Part shown: in pieces, positions 31,801 to 40,010 of the stretch
Layout: each line of letters starts with the position of its first letter
How positions within the stretch are numbered: position 1 is the first letter of the stretch
Source: Conchocele bisecta
Taxonomy: Eukaryota; Mollusca; Bivalvia; Lucinida; Thyasiridae
Direction: 5' to 3'
Length of the DNA stretch: 64,000 nt
NCBI GenBank assembly: GCA_029237695.1
Contig: CM055274.1
Coordinates: forward strand, 15,737,505 to 15,801,504
Notes under the pieces: generated by a model
The model's input: the letters and a program-made list of their open reading frames with translations, nothing else
Told to the model about the DNA's origin: nothing
Database searches by the model: none
Made by a program: the position numbers and the translations under genes

Positions 31801-34800
31801 AGCATCCGTTCACTGTCTTTGATGGGGAATTTCTGATCGTTGATGCAAATGATCCGCTCTGCATGCCTGTGTCTAGTCAGAACTGGGCGCACTACCTTTT
31901 CTGCATAATCCCCCCAGGTGTACTTGGTACCGTCACCCTTCACTCTGTCTTCAGTGGTTGGAGCTGCCAGGTGCCAGATTAGACCCATGTCGAAAATAGA
32001 CGTGTACACATCAGGTTCTGGAATTGGAGTCATAGTAAGCTCCTGGAGCTTGCTTTTTATGGACCTTCCGCATGGTTCCATTTGCGTTGAAGATAGAAAG
32101 GCATTCTCCTGTAACACGATGCTGAAATACGTCTTCTAGTTTGAGGGCACTGCTGCTTTCGACAAGTGCGAGAACAGCTACTATGGCTTTCGACTTCATT
32201 TCCTCAGTCTTTCCAGTCAGGCTTCCGCCATTTGCTTTCTTCAGTTCTTGAGTTAAAAAGTTCTGACGCTTGCTACGAGGTACTCTACCTCGGTCATTGA
32301 GAGACTTTGTTTTGGAATACACTCTCTCTTTCAAGAACTCGTTCACCTTGCGTGTGCCATCCTCCTTTGCAGACTTCAAGTCAGTCGCGAGCTCTTCGGT
32401 AGCCGAGATTCCTGACTGTAGAGATCGAAGAGTCTGATTTTCTTGATCAAATGGGTCACACTTGAACTCGTTGAGACAAGCGCTCATATCATGGACAGCT
32501 TTCTCGTCCTTCTTCATTTTGCTCGATGAGGTATCAGCATGTTTCTCTTTAGCGTGTTTCTTGCGATCAGCATGTCGATGAACGCTTGCCCTCACCCGAT
32601 TGATGTTATTTACATTGCGAGTGTTCGACAGGAGTTGCTTTTCATTGTTGAGAATGGCCAGCCAACCAGACTTTAGCTTGGAGCCCTTATTCATTGTTGA
32701 CTCTATCCAGATGTCGAGGGCGACACAGGAATATGGCTTGCCTGTCATCGACTGCGCAAAGAGACCACTCTCCATGAATGAAGCTTGGTCGGCGGGTAGT
32801 GTGTCAAGCACTATGTGGTGAAATCAAGAAGATAACGACCATATCTGTCATTATCATATACTTGCATCCAAGGAAGCATAAGCTTAAGTGAAGACTTGAA
32901 CTCGGACCAGTTCCTTGTTCTTATAGCATGGATATTCTGTGTCAGAACCTGGGAGCAGTGCGGGCTGCCAGGTGGAGGGCGCAGAAGAGGAAACGCACCA
33001 TCAGACTCGCACCCGATGCCGACAGCCTCTGCCCTCACTTGGAGCGTACAAACTATCTGATTTATCTGCAAACACACTTCGACGTCCAAAGGCACCCTTC
33101 GCCGATTGGCCACGGATGGCATCTTGTAGACGGCAAATGTCTGCCTATCCGTTCCACCAAGCCACCACTCCCTTCATCTATCTCCTTGCCACCAAACCCT
33201 CAGCCAGAAGAGGATAGCGGCACTGATGCTGGAAGTGCAACCGATGACGGCGACTCTGCCAGCTCCGACTCGGGCAGTGACTCGTGCAGCTACCGGGAAT
33301 GTTGATTATGCATTTACATCGTCATTACAAAGTCATTTACATGTGATATGTGTCCATCTTAGTTAAGTGGTATCTAGCAGCCCACATGCATATCCATACT
33401 GGAGAGGCACCGCTTACATGTCATGTTTGTGATAGTAATTCTCACACACATCTGATCTCATCTGGCACATACTGACGAAAGGCTCTACACGTGTGATGCA
33501 TGTGACAAATCATTCTCATTGGGTATACTCCTCATCAGACCCATTTGAGGTCCCACAGTTGCGCCATTTGCATTAGCACAATCATCTTTTGGTCATTTGA
33601 ACAGTGTTTTCTTGTCAGTTATGATTGTTTACGCAGCTAACACTTGTGTTTCATTTCTATGGTGCATATGCCTATTTCATAACATCATTTTTTCAAATAA
33701 ACCCATAAAAATCGCAATGTTATGACTTCTCGCCATTAGCTTTCATATGTACTCAATTTGCTTAACCAATTGAAGTTTTCAGAATAATAGCTAAACTCAA
33801 TGGAGTTTCACAGAATAAAGTGGTGCAGTTGAATGGCATTAATCAGCTGAATTATATATACTGCGCAACCACATAAGTTTTCTAATTCACGCCATTTGCT
33901 TTTCTTTGCAAGACTTAATTATTCGACATTGCGGATGGTGGCCATCTTGGATTAAGAAGTCAGGATGACATCCAAACTAAACTATACACAATTCCAGTGT
34001 GTTTATCAAGCCGAAATCAGTCATAAAAGACGTCTACTTACTATTTGTAGCTTATCTGACTACTGAGATATTGCATCTTATAATTTTCAAGATGGCAGAT
34101 GGCGGCCATCTTGGATTTTGAGATCAGATGAAAAGCAATTATTCCATTGGGCTTACCATGATATAATTAGTGAAAAAAGACACCTCATTCGTACTTGTAG
34201 CTCATCTGACTCCTGAGGTATTGCATCTCACGATTTTCAAGATGGCGGACGGCGGCCATCTTGGATTTTGCGCTCTAGCAGATTATGCCTCCATTTTTGG
34301 GAGGGGCATAGGAGCTCATTTTTTTTCTAAAATAGTTTGGGTAGTCAAATCAGTGATAAAAAAAAAGGTAGGAACAAAATGGTCACAGAATCCTGGAATA
34401 TGACCCTACTAGTCAGTTTTTTCAAACATTTTTTTGGCAACTTTAGAACGCTGATTCCGTGTTTGATAACACTGCCTGTTCATATTTGCAAAGAACACAT
34501 CTTCGCGTGTTCAGAACCTCTCTACATGTAGTCTCTCTATGGGTAGATATTACATGTAAAAGTATAGTTTAAATGTGTGTTTACCATAACCAGGGATAAC
34601 ATTCCTAACAATTTTCTGTCTTCGCATGTATGCCATCTACTAATCAGACATATCTACTGATAGACCTGCAGTAATATCAATTTGTACAAATTTTAAATTG
34701 GTATATGTGTTAATACCGGTAATCACCATGTTCGTACATGTAGCAACCATGTACACAGTGATTTTACTGTTAACTTTAGAATGCGAGAACCGGAAATTGT

Positions 34801-37800
34801 CGTCTGCTGCAGCTTCATATTTTGTCTTTTTCTCAATGAAAATATGGTTTGACAGCTCTTTCTAAAGTGCTGCCAAACCATGTTTTTGTTGAGAAAAATG
34901 GAAATTAAGAAATAAAAGAAAAACAGACGAAAAATGTAATTCAGAATTGTAAGAGTTAATTCTCTTTGCCTGCAGGTGGCGCTGTTGGAGACAAGGAGTT
35001 GATAGCTGATGAAGATGGAGTTACGCGCCGCATCCTCCGACGCATCTACCTGACACTGGTATGTAAGTCAGGGGCGGCGGAAGATGGGGGGGGGGGCAGG
35101 GGGGGGCGGTCGCCCCCCCCCCCCCAATAATTTGGTTGGGGGGGGGGCGTAGCCCCCCCAATAATTCTGTAAAAAAAATTTTTTTTTACTGTAATATATT
35201 TGTGTAATCATGATTACTGGGAACCCGACTCTGACTGAGCCAACTCATTTAAGAGAGGGAGGAGCAGTTGGGACCTGCCGATCCGGCCTAACCGTCCATC
35301 CACGGAGTTTAATCGTCGGTTTGGAGGTGGGAGACAAAAAGTAAACGCCGATTTAATCGCCATAACAACAACAACAACAACATATAATGTCTGCTAAAAA
35401 ATTATTCATAACAGACTTCTTCAGGTAATTGTTTCGAATTCACAATTCATCAGTCCCATAGAGGATCGATAATGATTGATCCAGTAATTTTCAAAGCGGT
35501 TAGTGACACCCATTACTTAGGCATGTGAAGCGATGAATCGATGCTGCTGCAATAAATTGTTAATCTTGTACAATTTGGATATTTTTTTCAAGATTGGGAA
35601 ATATAGAAACCGTGTTGAAATATGTATACAGAGACAGGAAAAATTAGAGTAATATAATGTGTTCAAACATTGCTGAGAATGCAGGAAATTGTGTTTCACA
35701 CCACTTGGATTTCAAAATTTTTTCGGGGGGGCATGCCCCGGACCCCCCTAGCGAATTCGGGCCCTCACAAAGTTCGCCCCCCCAATAATCAATTGCTTCC
35801 GCCGCCCCTGGTAAGGGACGGGGTTACCCCGAATCACGGCATCTGATTGGTCATTCTCCACAGCAAATTGATTTTAAAATCTAAATCGCTGTCGATTCAG
35901 CCGAATTTTGTCCATTTTTACAATATATGCGATATAACCAATGACACGCACAAGTCTGTCATGATTTTAATGCTTATTATGACAACTGTGGAGTCTAAAG
36001 CCAGCCAATATTGAAGCTCATCGTAAATAAATCAAAGATTTAATCAGATACAATGCCGAATCAGCCTAGCGTGGACGCCGCCATTTTGCTTTGAATGACG
36101 TCGCCAGATTTGTGACGTATGACGAGGCGGAATGACGTAAAAAACATGACGTCACGCACGTGTTCAATGTGGGTATAAATTAAATATATGATTAGTGTCG
36201 TCGAATATAAAATATATTCAGTTTCGCCACAACAACTTTATTGGGGCTCGCTAAAGCTCGCTCCAATAAAGCTGTCTAAAGCTCAACCGAATATATTTTA
36301 TATTCGACGGCACTAACCATATATTTACAATTTATACCGTAGCCATTGCTCCATGTATCATAATAAAGGGGGTTGAATAAATGCTGTTTATATCTGAAGT
36401 AACCTAATATACCTGTTTATATCTGAAGTAACCTAATATACCTGAAGTAGCCTAATATACATGAAGTGCCGTTTTTTGCCTTTATTTTTTCATCTTTGAC
36501 CCCTAATCGCGGCCTCTGATTGGTCAGTCTCAACAGTAAATTCAAGATGGCGGAGAATTTTAAAATCAAAATCGCTGTCGATTCAGCTGAATTTTGTCCA
36601 TTTTTTACAATATATACGACGTAACCAACGACATGGACATGTCAATTATTACGCACGTTCAAAAATTAAGTTTAGTATGCGTATAAATTAAATACATGAT
36701 TAGTGTTGTCGAATATAAAATATATTCGGTTTCGCCCCGACAACTTTATAGGGGCTCGCTATTTAGCTTTAAAACTCGCCGCAATAAGGCTGTCTAAGGC
36801 TGAACCGAATAATTTTATATTCGACGGCACTAACCGGCATGTACATTTACTTACTACGTATATATTGTTTCTGTAAATATTCAGTTCGGATTTTGGGATT
36901 TACCTAAAATTACCTTAGCCGTTGACAGACCGTTAAACACCATTAAATCAAATCTTTACATGTGGCTGTGAGTGAAGAAATAGGGTTAATGGAATTTGTC
37001 ACCAGTGTAGTTCCTGAGCAGATAGCACACTCCTGTAGCCCGATAACGACCTATATTGCTTCATAGTAGCATGACGTGTGTTCCATAGATGGAATGGCGA
37101 ACAGTGTAGATCCTGATCAGACTGCGGATGCACAGACTGATCTAGATCTTGACTGGCCGCAAAACACATAGTGGTAATCCAACTTCTCCACAGCCATATA
37201 ATATGTGCTTAGAAGTACACGTCGCGACCACCATTTGAACATGACGGGTGTTTCATAGTTGTAACGACAATCCAGGGGCCCGTTTCACTAAACTTCTTAC
37301 GACTAAAATCTTCGTAAGTGCAAATTTAGAATCGTCTGGAAATTTCAATTGATGGATTTACATTTATTGAGCATAGGCTGCATATGCAGCCTATGCTCAA
37401 TAAATGTAAATCCAATAATTGTTTACAAGAAAACGGTGTTGATGTGCAATTTACAGACTATCATAATTTTGCACTTACAAACATTTTAGTCATACGAAGT
37501 TTAGTGAAACGGCTCCCTGATCTGATCCTGATCTGTAGCATATTTCACCAACATTGCAAAGTATACTTTCTAGCAAAGTATACTTTGAGGGAGAAATTTT
37601 CAATTTTAGGATAAATTTATTAATTTTTATTATACTGAATTTATTACATTATCACAGCCATTTTGGCTGTGATAATGTAATAAATTCAGTATAATAATTC
37701 TGCATACTTTTAATCATCAAATATATGCAGTCGTTAGTTCTATATGAAATAATGCTTTTCGGGAAAAATAAATGATTTCTCCCTCAAAGTATACTTTGCT

Positions 37801-38688
37801 AGATAAGTATACTTTGCAATGCTGGTGAAATAGGCTACAGATATGTGGCTATAACTGGATAAATTGGGTTATGTGTTCTCCATTCACAGCCACATATATG
37901 TATACAAAACGATATGGATAAAATTTGCGTGGGCTGCCAACTGAGGAAAAAAACATCGGCGGTCAACATAGACCCAATAGAACCTGCTGTTAGAACAGGA
38001 TCTATGCGGTTTGCCCTTCAGTGAGAAATTGGGGCGTATGGGTTATGCAACCAGTGTTTCCCCCAAATAAGCTCCGCACAGTCTGATCAGGATCTGCACA
38101 ATTCGCCATTTCATCACTGAAACACCCGTCGTGCTTCTAGCAAACAACATACATGTAGATCGTTATCAGGCTACAGGTGTGTGCCATTTGATCAGTTTGT
38201 TTGTTTGTTTGTTTATTGGTGCTTAACGGCCTATCAACAGCTAAGGTCATGTAAGGCTGGGCAAATGGGTTCGATCCCGTTTTAACCTGCTGCATTGGGT
38301 CGAAAATCCCAAAATCAGAATATATTTTCATCGAGAAATAAAAAATTCAGCCTTGAAATTAGAATAACCTGATCTGGTGCCAGGTCCATACCACACCAAA
38401 GTCACTTGGCCCCTTCCCCTAAAATAGGATTACGAATAATCGTAATACTCATAGAAGGCCATTTGATCAGGAGCTACACTGGTCACAAATCCCATAAGCC
38501 TCACATCTCCAGTCACAGCCACATATATTCTGCATACATTATATCTACAGCACCCGGATGAGGATGACGAGCCACCAGCACCGATGTACCACGTGGCCCC
38601 GTACGACCCCGCAGCCCGACCCCGGTCCCAGGAGGTCATAGAGGTCAGCGACGGGGAGGAGCCAGTGCCGCGGCCACAGTCTGTGTAG
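22778..38688 (+). CDS. Gene R: gasdermin-like candidate, six exons
   Basis: Plus-strand spliced gene: exons 22778-22898, 23932-24099, 26006-26194, 27129-27410, 34976-35058 and 38551-38688; the first four introns are phase 1 and the last phase 0; 326 residues. Segments: MFSCFGRNRSDYDKLLADLH (1-20), FNAVPYLDANSCPCSPSTVI then LVRERTFSEW (about 46-75), QTVVVIECRGIELQML (about 133-148), DLFYLVTSTINVDKLHVRVK (about 168-187), TPIAFRAAKLCLDEE (about 203-217), basic KRFKTKCP, then an acidic proline-rich tail (HPDEDDEPPAP, VIEVSDGEEPVP). VP-x-L, V-x-x-R and P-IAF-R-x-A-x-L resemble gasdermin N-domain hallmarks. The helical autoinhibitory domain of vertebrate gasdermins is absent. Exons 1-4 align with gene L. 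No signal peptide or transmembrane segment is seen. Gene call strong; family inferred. Confidence 0.65.
22899..23931. other. Gene R intron 1
   Basis: 1.0 kb. About 23230-23280 holds a small inverted pair (CTAGCTACGCATTTTTCTGG and CCAGAAAAAATGCTTAGCCA). 23330-23660 contains fragments shared with 40020-40160 reversed (TTTTTATCAATAACAAAAGT). No gene is seen. Confidence 0.45.
23932..24099 (+). CDS. Gene R exon 2
   Basis: Acceptor CATTTCAG, donor GTACGT. It encodes RTHGQFNAVPYLDANSCPCS, then PSTVILVRERTFSEWLCRKD and RVSIMAGQFTDFYPP. The VP-x-L and V-x-x-R-x-R pattern aligns with gene L exon 2. It is GC-rich compared with the introns. Confidence 0.75.
24174..24440. mobile_element. Hairpin MITE family G, copy 1
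   Basis: A GTTAGTGCCGTGAATGGG arm pairs with CCCATTCACGGCACTAAC, turning near GGCTCTGCCGAGC. A second domain has TTTATCCCGTCAACACC and GTGTTGACGGGATAAAT as inverted ends. Further copies lie at 56045-56295 and 60650-60965. It is in intron 2 of gene R. Confidence 0.75.
24690..24915. mobile_element. Hairpin MITE family C, copy 2
   Basis: Centre TGAGCATAGGCTGCAGCCTA, right end AAGTTTAGTGAAACGGGCCC. The left end is slightly degenerate. It is in intron 2 of gene R. Confidence 0.75.
25262..25358. mobile_element. Near-perfect ~90 bp palindrome
   Basis: Arms ACACTAACATACACATGACC and GGTCATGTGTATGTTAGTGT, axis within ATTAATTAATAATATTAATTAAT. It would form a long hairpin in the intron RNA. Family unknown. 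Confidence 0.75.
25648..25992 (+). repeat. 33 bp direct repeat bracketing ~275 bp
   Basis: GCGGACGAACCGTGATCTAA followed by C(A/C)GT(A/G)GCTAATAGTC occurs at about 25648 and again at 25957, just before exon 3 of gene R. The sequence between ends with TGTTATTTGATTTGTATGTG and GTTCCGCCGCGCAACGATAC, which also occurs in the element at 42680-42785. This suggests insertion or duplication next to the acceptor. Confidence 0.5.
26006..26194 (+). CDS. Gene R exon 3
   Basis: Acceptor CCCACTCAG, donor GTAGGT. It encodes LLGTQVAPTTKRPVYRQSAH, then FRREYRTSDGQTVVVIECRG and IELQMLATGPEKKSTLVDLD. It aligns with gene L exon 3. Confidence 0.75.
26226..26411. mobile_element. TTAA-flanked MITE family Z, copy 3
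   Basis: TTAA then CCCTTAAAAGGCGGGAACCG; right end CATTGTTATGG then TTAA. The arm is AAACATGGTTTGAGATTC. It begins 32 bp after exon 3 of gene R. Confidence 0.65.
26585..26668 (+). repeat. SINE 3' module
   Basis: GGATCGAACCCGCTGACCCG, then TTGATAGACCGTTAAACAGC and an ATCAAATCAA tail. Intron 3 of gene R. Confidence 0.55.
27129..27410 (+). CDS. Gene R exon 4
   Basis: Acceptor GACATTTCAG, donor GTAAGT. The longest exon, 94 residues: GFHSDLFYLVTSTINVDKLH, VRVKIGSSKWDTLNVTALTP, IAFRAAKLCLDEETRTICHT, then a basic KRFKTKCPLAIRKRS stretch and LLLNNLTPNQMRFG. The first half aligns with gene L exon 4. The IAFR-x-A-x-L segment is the second gasdermin-like hallmark. Confidence 0.8.
27411..28217. other. 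Gene R intron 4, first part
   Basis: Contains pieces of the dispersed element with CCACTCATGGGACGGTTCAA (27885-27925), related to 50690, 54900 and 60970. A 138-codon open frame at 27664-28080 crosses this element and shows no protein-like character. No exon was found. Confidence 0.4.
28218..28443. mobile_element. CAGGGGCGTAGC-type element
   Basis: Left end CAGGGGCGTAGCTAGCCAA, right end GATACGCGCCTG. Internal G-rich TAGGGGGGTCTGGGGGCATG followed by a C run. Ends of this kind are common on hAT-like non-autonomous elements; an 8 bp target duplication is not clear here. Confidence 0.45.
28876..29497. mobile_element. MITE S copy 2 (28980-29489) nested in a MITE Z copy
   Basis: The Z-type left end (TTAACCATTAAAACGCTG, GCCGTCTGCTC) is interrupted at 28980 by TTAA, AGGTACATGCCCATTCAG. 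The S element ends CTGAGTGGGCATGTACCT then TTAA at 29486-29489, and the Z right end GGGTTAA resumes directly. So one TTAA element has landed in another, probably deleting the Z 3' arm. S copy 2 closely matches the copy at 14049. Confidence 0.7.
30776..32811 (-). pseudogene. Broken ORF of the TIR transposon, widespread invertebrate family
   Basis: Minus-strand coding from 32811 (MLDTLPADQASFMESGLFAQ, then SKLKSGWLAILNNEKQLLSN and NNINRVRASVHRHADRKKHA) passes a frame change near 32055 and continues with TPIPEPDVYTSIFDMGLIWH, KYTWGDYAEKVVRPVLTRH and YAVVLDTEDTATMYKLRML to a stop at 31392. Beyond it, further frames carry IIPLHVLTGCDHNSGFYG (about 31290-31350), and the end 31123-30776 has AAKWRAQKRKSTIRLAPDAD, HPSPIGHGWHRVDGKCLPIR and an acidic Ser-rich tail. 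I recall this TGCDHNSGFYG / HPSPIGHGW family from many uncharacterised cnidarian and mollusc proteins; its biochemical role is unknown to me. At least two frame breaks make it non-functional as read. Confidence 0.6.
32928..33305 (+). pseudogene. Second, inverted copy of the transposon ORF's C-terminus
   Basis: In the right TIR: VRAARWRAQKRKRTIRLAPD, HPSPIGHGWHLVDGKCLPIR, QPEEDSGTDAGSATDDGDSA and SCSYREC to a stop at 33303-33305. Nearly identical to the left-arm copy but on the plus strand and without the rest of the protein, so it is a by-product of the long inverted repeats. Confidence 0.65.
34770..34959. mobile_element. TTAA-flanked MITE family Z, copy 5
   Basis: TTAA then CTTTAGAATGCGAGAACCGG; right end AATTGTAAGAG then TTAA. 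The arms TATGGTTTGACAGCTCTTT and AAGTGCTGCCAAACCATG pair. It ends 16 bp upstream of exon 5 of gene R, directly before the pyrimidine tract. Confidence 0.75.
34976..35058 (+). CDS. Gene R exon 5
   Basis: Acceptor TTTGCCTGCAG, donor GTATGTAAG. It encodes GAVGDKELIADEDGVTRRIL then RRIYLTL. Acidic then basic, likely a linker after the pore-like domain. Both flanks are transposons: MITE Z ends 16 bp before and a CAGGGGCGGCGG element starts 10 bp after. Confidence 0.7.
35069..35810. mobile_element. 742 bp element with CAGGGGCGGCGGAAG ends
   Basis: Left CAGGGGCGGCGGAAG, right CTTCCGCCGCCCCTG, perfect 15 bp TIRs. GTAAG stands beside both ends (35063-35067 and 35811-35815), a possible 5 bp duplication. 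Internal G and C runs lie next to each end, and a segment ending in (AAC)n (35215-35385) looks like an inserted retroposon 3' tail. It starts ten bases into intron 5 of gene R. Confidence 0.65.
35815..36845. repeat. Two copies of a ~500 bp unit with a hairpin
   Basis: Unit 1 (35820-36330) and unit 2 (36490-36845) share CTGATTGGTCA, ATCGCTGTCGATTCAGC, GAATTTTGTCCATTTTT and end in a hairpin with TTAGTGTCGTCGAATATAAA arms around GGGGCTCGCTAAAGCTC. Unit 2 is shorter. Between them is a short direct repeat of ATATCTGAAGTAACCTAATA. Intron 5 of gene R. Confidence 0.55.
36870..36960 (+). repeat. SINE fragment
   Basis: CTGTAAATATTCAGTTCGG, TTTTGGGATTTACC, then GCCGTTGACAGACCGTTAAA and an ATCAAATC tail. 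It matches the SINE inserted at 9733 at its 5' end. Confidence 0.55.
37010..37200. repeat. Dispersed GATCAGG-type repeat
   Basis: CACCAGTGTAGTTCCTGAGC, GATGGAATGGCGAACAGTGT, AGACTGCGGATGCACAGACT. Same family as 1915-2160. Confidence 0.55.
37275..37517. mobile_element. Hairpin MITE family C, copy 3
   Basis: GGGGCCCGTTTCACTAAACT to its complement, centre GAGCATAGGCTGCATATGCA, GCCTATGCTC. Fifteen bp separate it from the family A copy that follows. Confidence 0.8.
37532..37842. mobile_element. Hairpin MITE family A, copy 3
   Basis: ATCTGTAGCATATTTCACC at the left and GGTGAAATAGGCTACAGAT at the right. Central hairpin intact. Intron 5 of gene R. Confidence 0.8.
38065..38180. repeat. Dispersed GATCAGG-type repeat, fragment
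   Basis: CTCCGCACAGTCTGATCAGG, ATCTGCACAATTCGCC, then CGTTATCAGGCTACAGG. It continues beyond the SINE that follows (38455-38530, CCATTTGATCAGGAGCTACA), so the SINE appears inserted in it. Confidence 0.55.
38195..38455 (-). repeat. SINE, near full length, minus orientation
   Basis: (GTTT)n then TATTGGTGCTTAACGGCCTA, GGGTTCGATCCCGTTTTAAC, CAGCCTTGAAATTAGAATAA and CCTGATCTGGTGCCAGGTCC. GGGTTCGATCCC is a good B-box match. It splits a GATCAGG-type repeat just upstream of exon 6 of gene R: GGCCATTTGATCAGG follows it and TGCCATTTGATCAG precedes it, a probable ~10 bp target duplication (CATTTGATCA). Confidence 0.65.
38551..38688 (+). CDS. Gene R exon 6 (last)
   Basis: Acceptor TATCTACAG, stop TAG at 38686-38688. 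It encodes HPDEDDEPPAPMYHVAPYDP then AARPRSQEVIEVSDGEEPVP and RPQSV. Acidic, proline-rich and probably disordered. VIEVSDGEE resembles a SUMO-interaction-type hydrophobic-acidic motif, which is only a suggestion. Confidence 0.75.
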   Translation, partial: HPDEDDEPPAPMYHVAPYDPAARPRSQEVIEVSDGEEPVPRPQSV

Positions 38689-38704
38689 GGTGGGGGATAT
38701 AGGC

Positions 38705-38880
38705 AGGGATTCCACTGGCGATCGCCATTTTCGCAATTGGCTATAAAAATAAACAATTGGCGAAAAAAAAAAAATAGAATTTTCGAAAAAGAAATGGGAT
38801 TTTTTTTCTCGAAAATTCTAATTTTTTATCGCCAATTTTTTTAAGTGGCGATTTTTTTATTTTCCCCAGCGGAATCCTTG
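38705..38880. mobile_element. Hairpin MITE family J, copy 1
   Basis: GGATTCCACTGGCGATCGCC and TCCCCAGCGGAATCC as ends, with arms CAATTGGCGA and TCGCCAATT and a turn at GAAATGGGATTTTTTTTC. Copies lie at 55575-55757 and (part) 53005-53070. It lies in the presumed 3' UTR of gene R. Confidence 0.7.
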
Positions 38881-38907
38881 TATAGGGGGCAGGGGGTGTG
38901 GAAACAC

Positions 38908-38913
38908 AATAAA
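38908..38913 (+). terminator. Candidate poly(A) signal of gene R
   Basis: AATAAA 220 bp after the stop, just beyond MITE J. Another AATAAA occurs inside the MITE at 38748. Which is used is unknown. Confidence 0.35.
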
Positions 38914-38959
38914 GTGGTTATAAAGCTAATAACTGTCTCCGTTAGATGTGTTTTTTTCC

Positions 38960-39500
38960 AAACGAGAGCAACTGTGGAGGGGCTCACAGATACCCCCGAC
39001 CGCCACCTGGACCAAAAACGAGGTCATATTAAGGACAGTGTTGATGTGTGGCATTTTTCCACAAGTATGCTGTGTTGAAATATTTCAGTAATCCTTCAAG
39101 GAATATAGAAGCTCCGGCAAACTTCTCGATGTGGGAAAAAGTTCAAAATTGTCACTGTCAAAATGTCATGGTCAAATTAAGGGCAGCATGGATGTGTGGC
39201 ATTTATTTGTCCACAAGTATACTGTGTTGACATATTTAAGTAATCCTTCAAGGACTATAGAAGTTATGACAGAATTTAGACTTTGGCGAACTTCTTAATA
39301 CGGAAAAACGTTCAAAGTTGTCAAGGTTAAAAGGTCATGGTCATATTAAGGGCAGCATGGATGTGTGGCATGTTTCCACAGGTATACTCTGTTGAAATAT
39401 GTATGTAATCCTTCAAGGGATATAGAAGTTATACAATAATTTTGAAACTCTAGCGAACTTCTCAATGTGCCGGACACACGGCCGGACGGACAGACACACA
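38960..39500 (+). repeat. ~160 bp tandem array, three units
   Basis: Units share AAGG(A/G)CAG(T/C)(G/A)T(T/G)GATGTGTGGCAT, CTGTGTTGA, AATCCTTCAAGG, TATAGAAG and AACTTCT. It ends with GGCCGGACGGACAGACA. A typical array with a (GGAC)n end. Confidence 0.65.
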
Positions 39501-39539
39501 GTCCAAACACTATATGGCTCCGGCTCTACCAAGATCGGG

Positions 39540-40010
39540 GGCATAAAAATATATATTCAGCCCTGAAATTAGAATAACCTGACAGGTGCCAGGTCCATAC
39601 CACACCAAAGTCACTTGGTCCCTTCCCCTAAAAGTAATAGGATTAGGAATAATCATATTACTCATACGAGTGGTATAACCAGATTCAACTCTCACATACA
39701 AGAATGCCAAAGATGTACCTGAGGGCCAAACGAAGTCTCTAGTCTGGATTCTGGTAAGGTTGATTGATTTATTGGTGTTTAACGGCCTATCAACAGCTAA
39801 GGTCATTTAAGGCCAGGTTAACGGGGTCGATTCCTAATGTTACCTGTTGTGATGGGGGGTAAATCCAAAATCATTTATATATTCAGCCCTGAAATTAGAA
39901 TAATCTGACCTGGTGCCAGATTCTTACCACACCAGAGTCACTTAGCCCCACTCCCCAAAAGTAACAGGATTAGTACTACTGTCTGTTCCACATTAAATTT
40001 CCATAGGAAA
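39540..40010 (-). repeat. Two SINE copies in a row
   Basis: The first, 39548-39680, holds CAGCCCTGAAATTAGAATAA, CCATACCACACCAAAGTCAC. The second, 39765-39990, starts TTTATTGGTGTTTAACGGCC, then GGGGTCGATTCC, and repeats the same order. Confidence 0.6.

Larger units (their letters stand above)
29679..34411. mobile_element. 4.7 kb transposon with 1.45 kb terminal inverted repeats
   Basis: TIRs 29679-31132 and 32953-34411 are inverted copies (roughly 95% alike by eye). The tips read TAGTA(A/G)GGTCATATTCC on both sides. GTCA directly abuts both ends (29675-29678 and 34412-34415), a probable 4 bp target duplication. The 1.8 kb centre encodes the minus-strand protein. Each TIR contains a copy of the protein's C-terminal end facing outward, plus several AAGATGGC(G/A)G(A/C)C-type repeats near its outer end. 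It sits in intron 4 of gene R. Superfamily unassigned. Confidence 0.8.
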
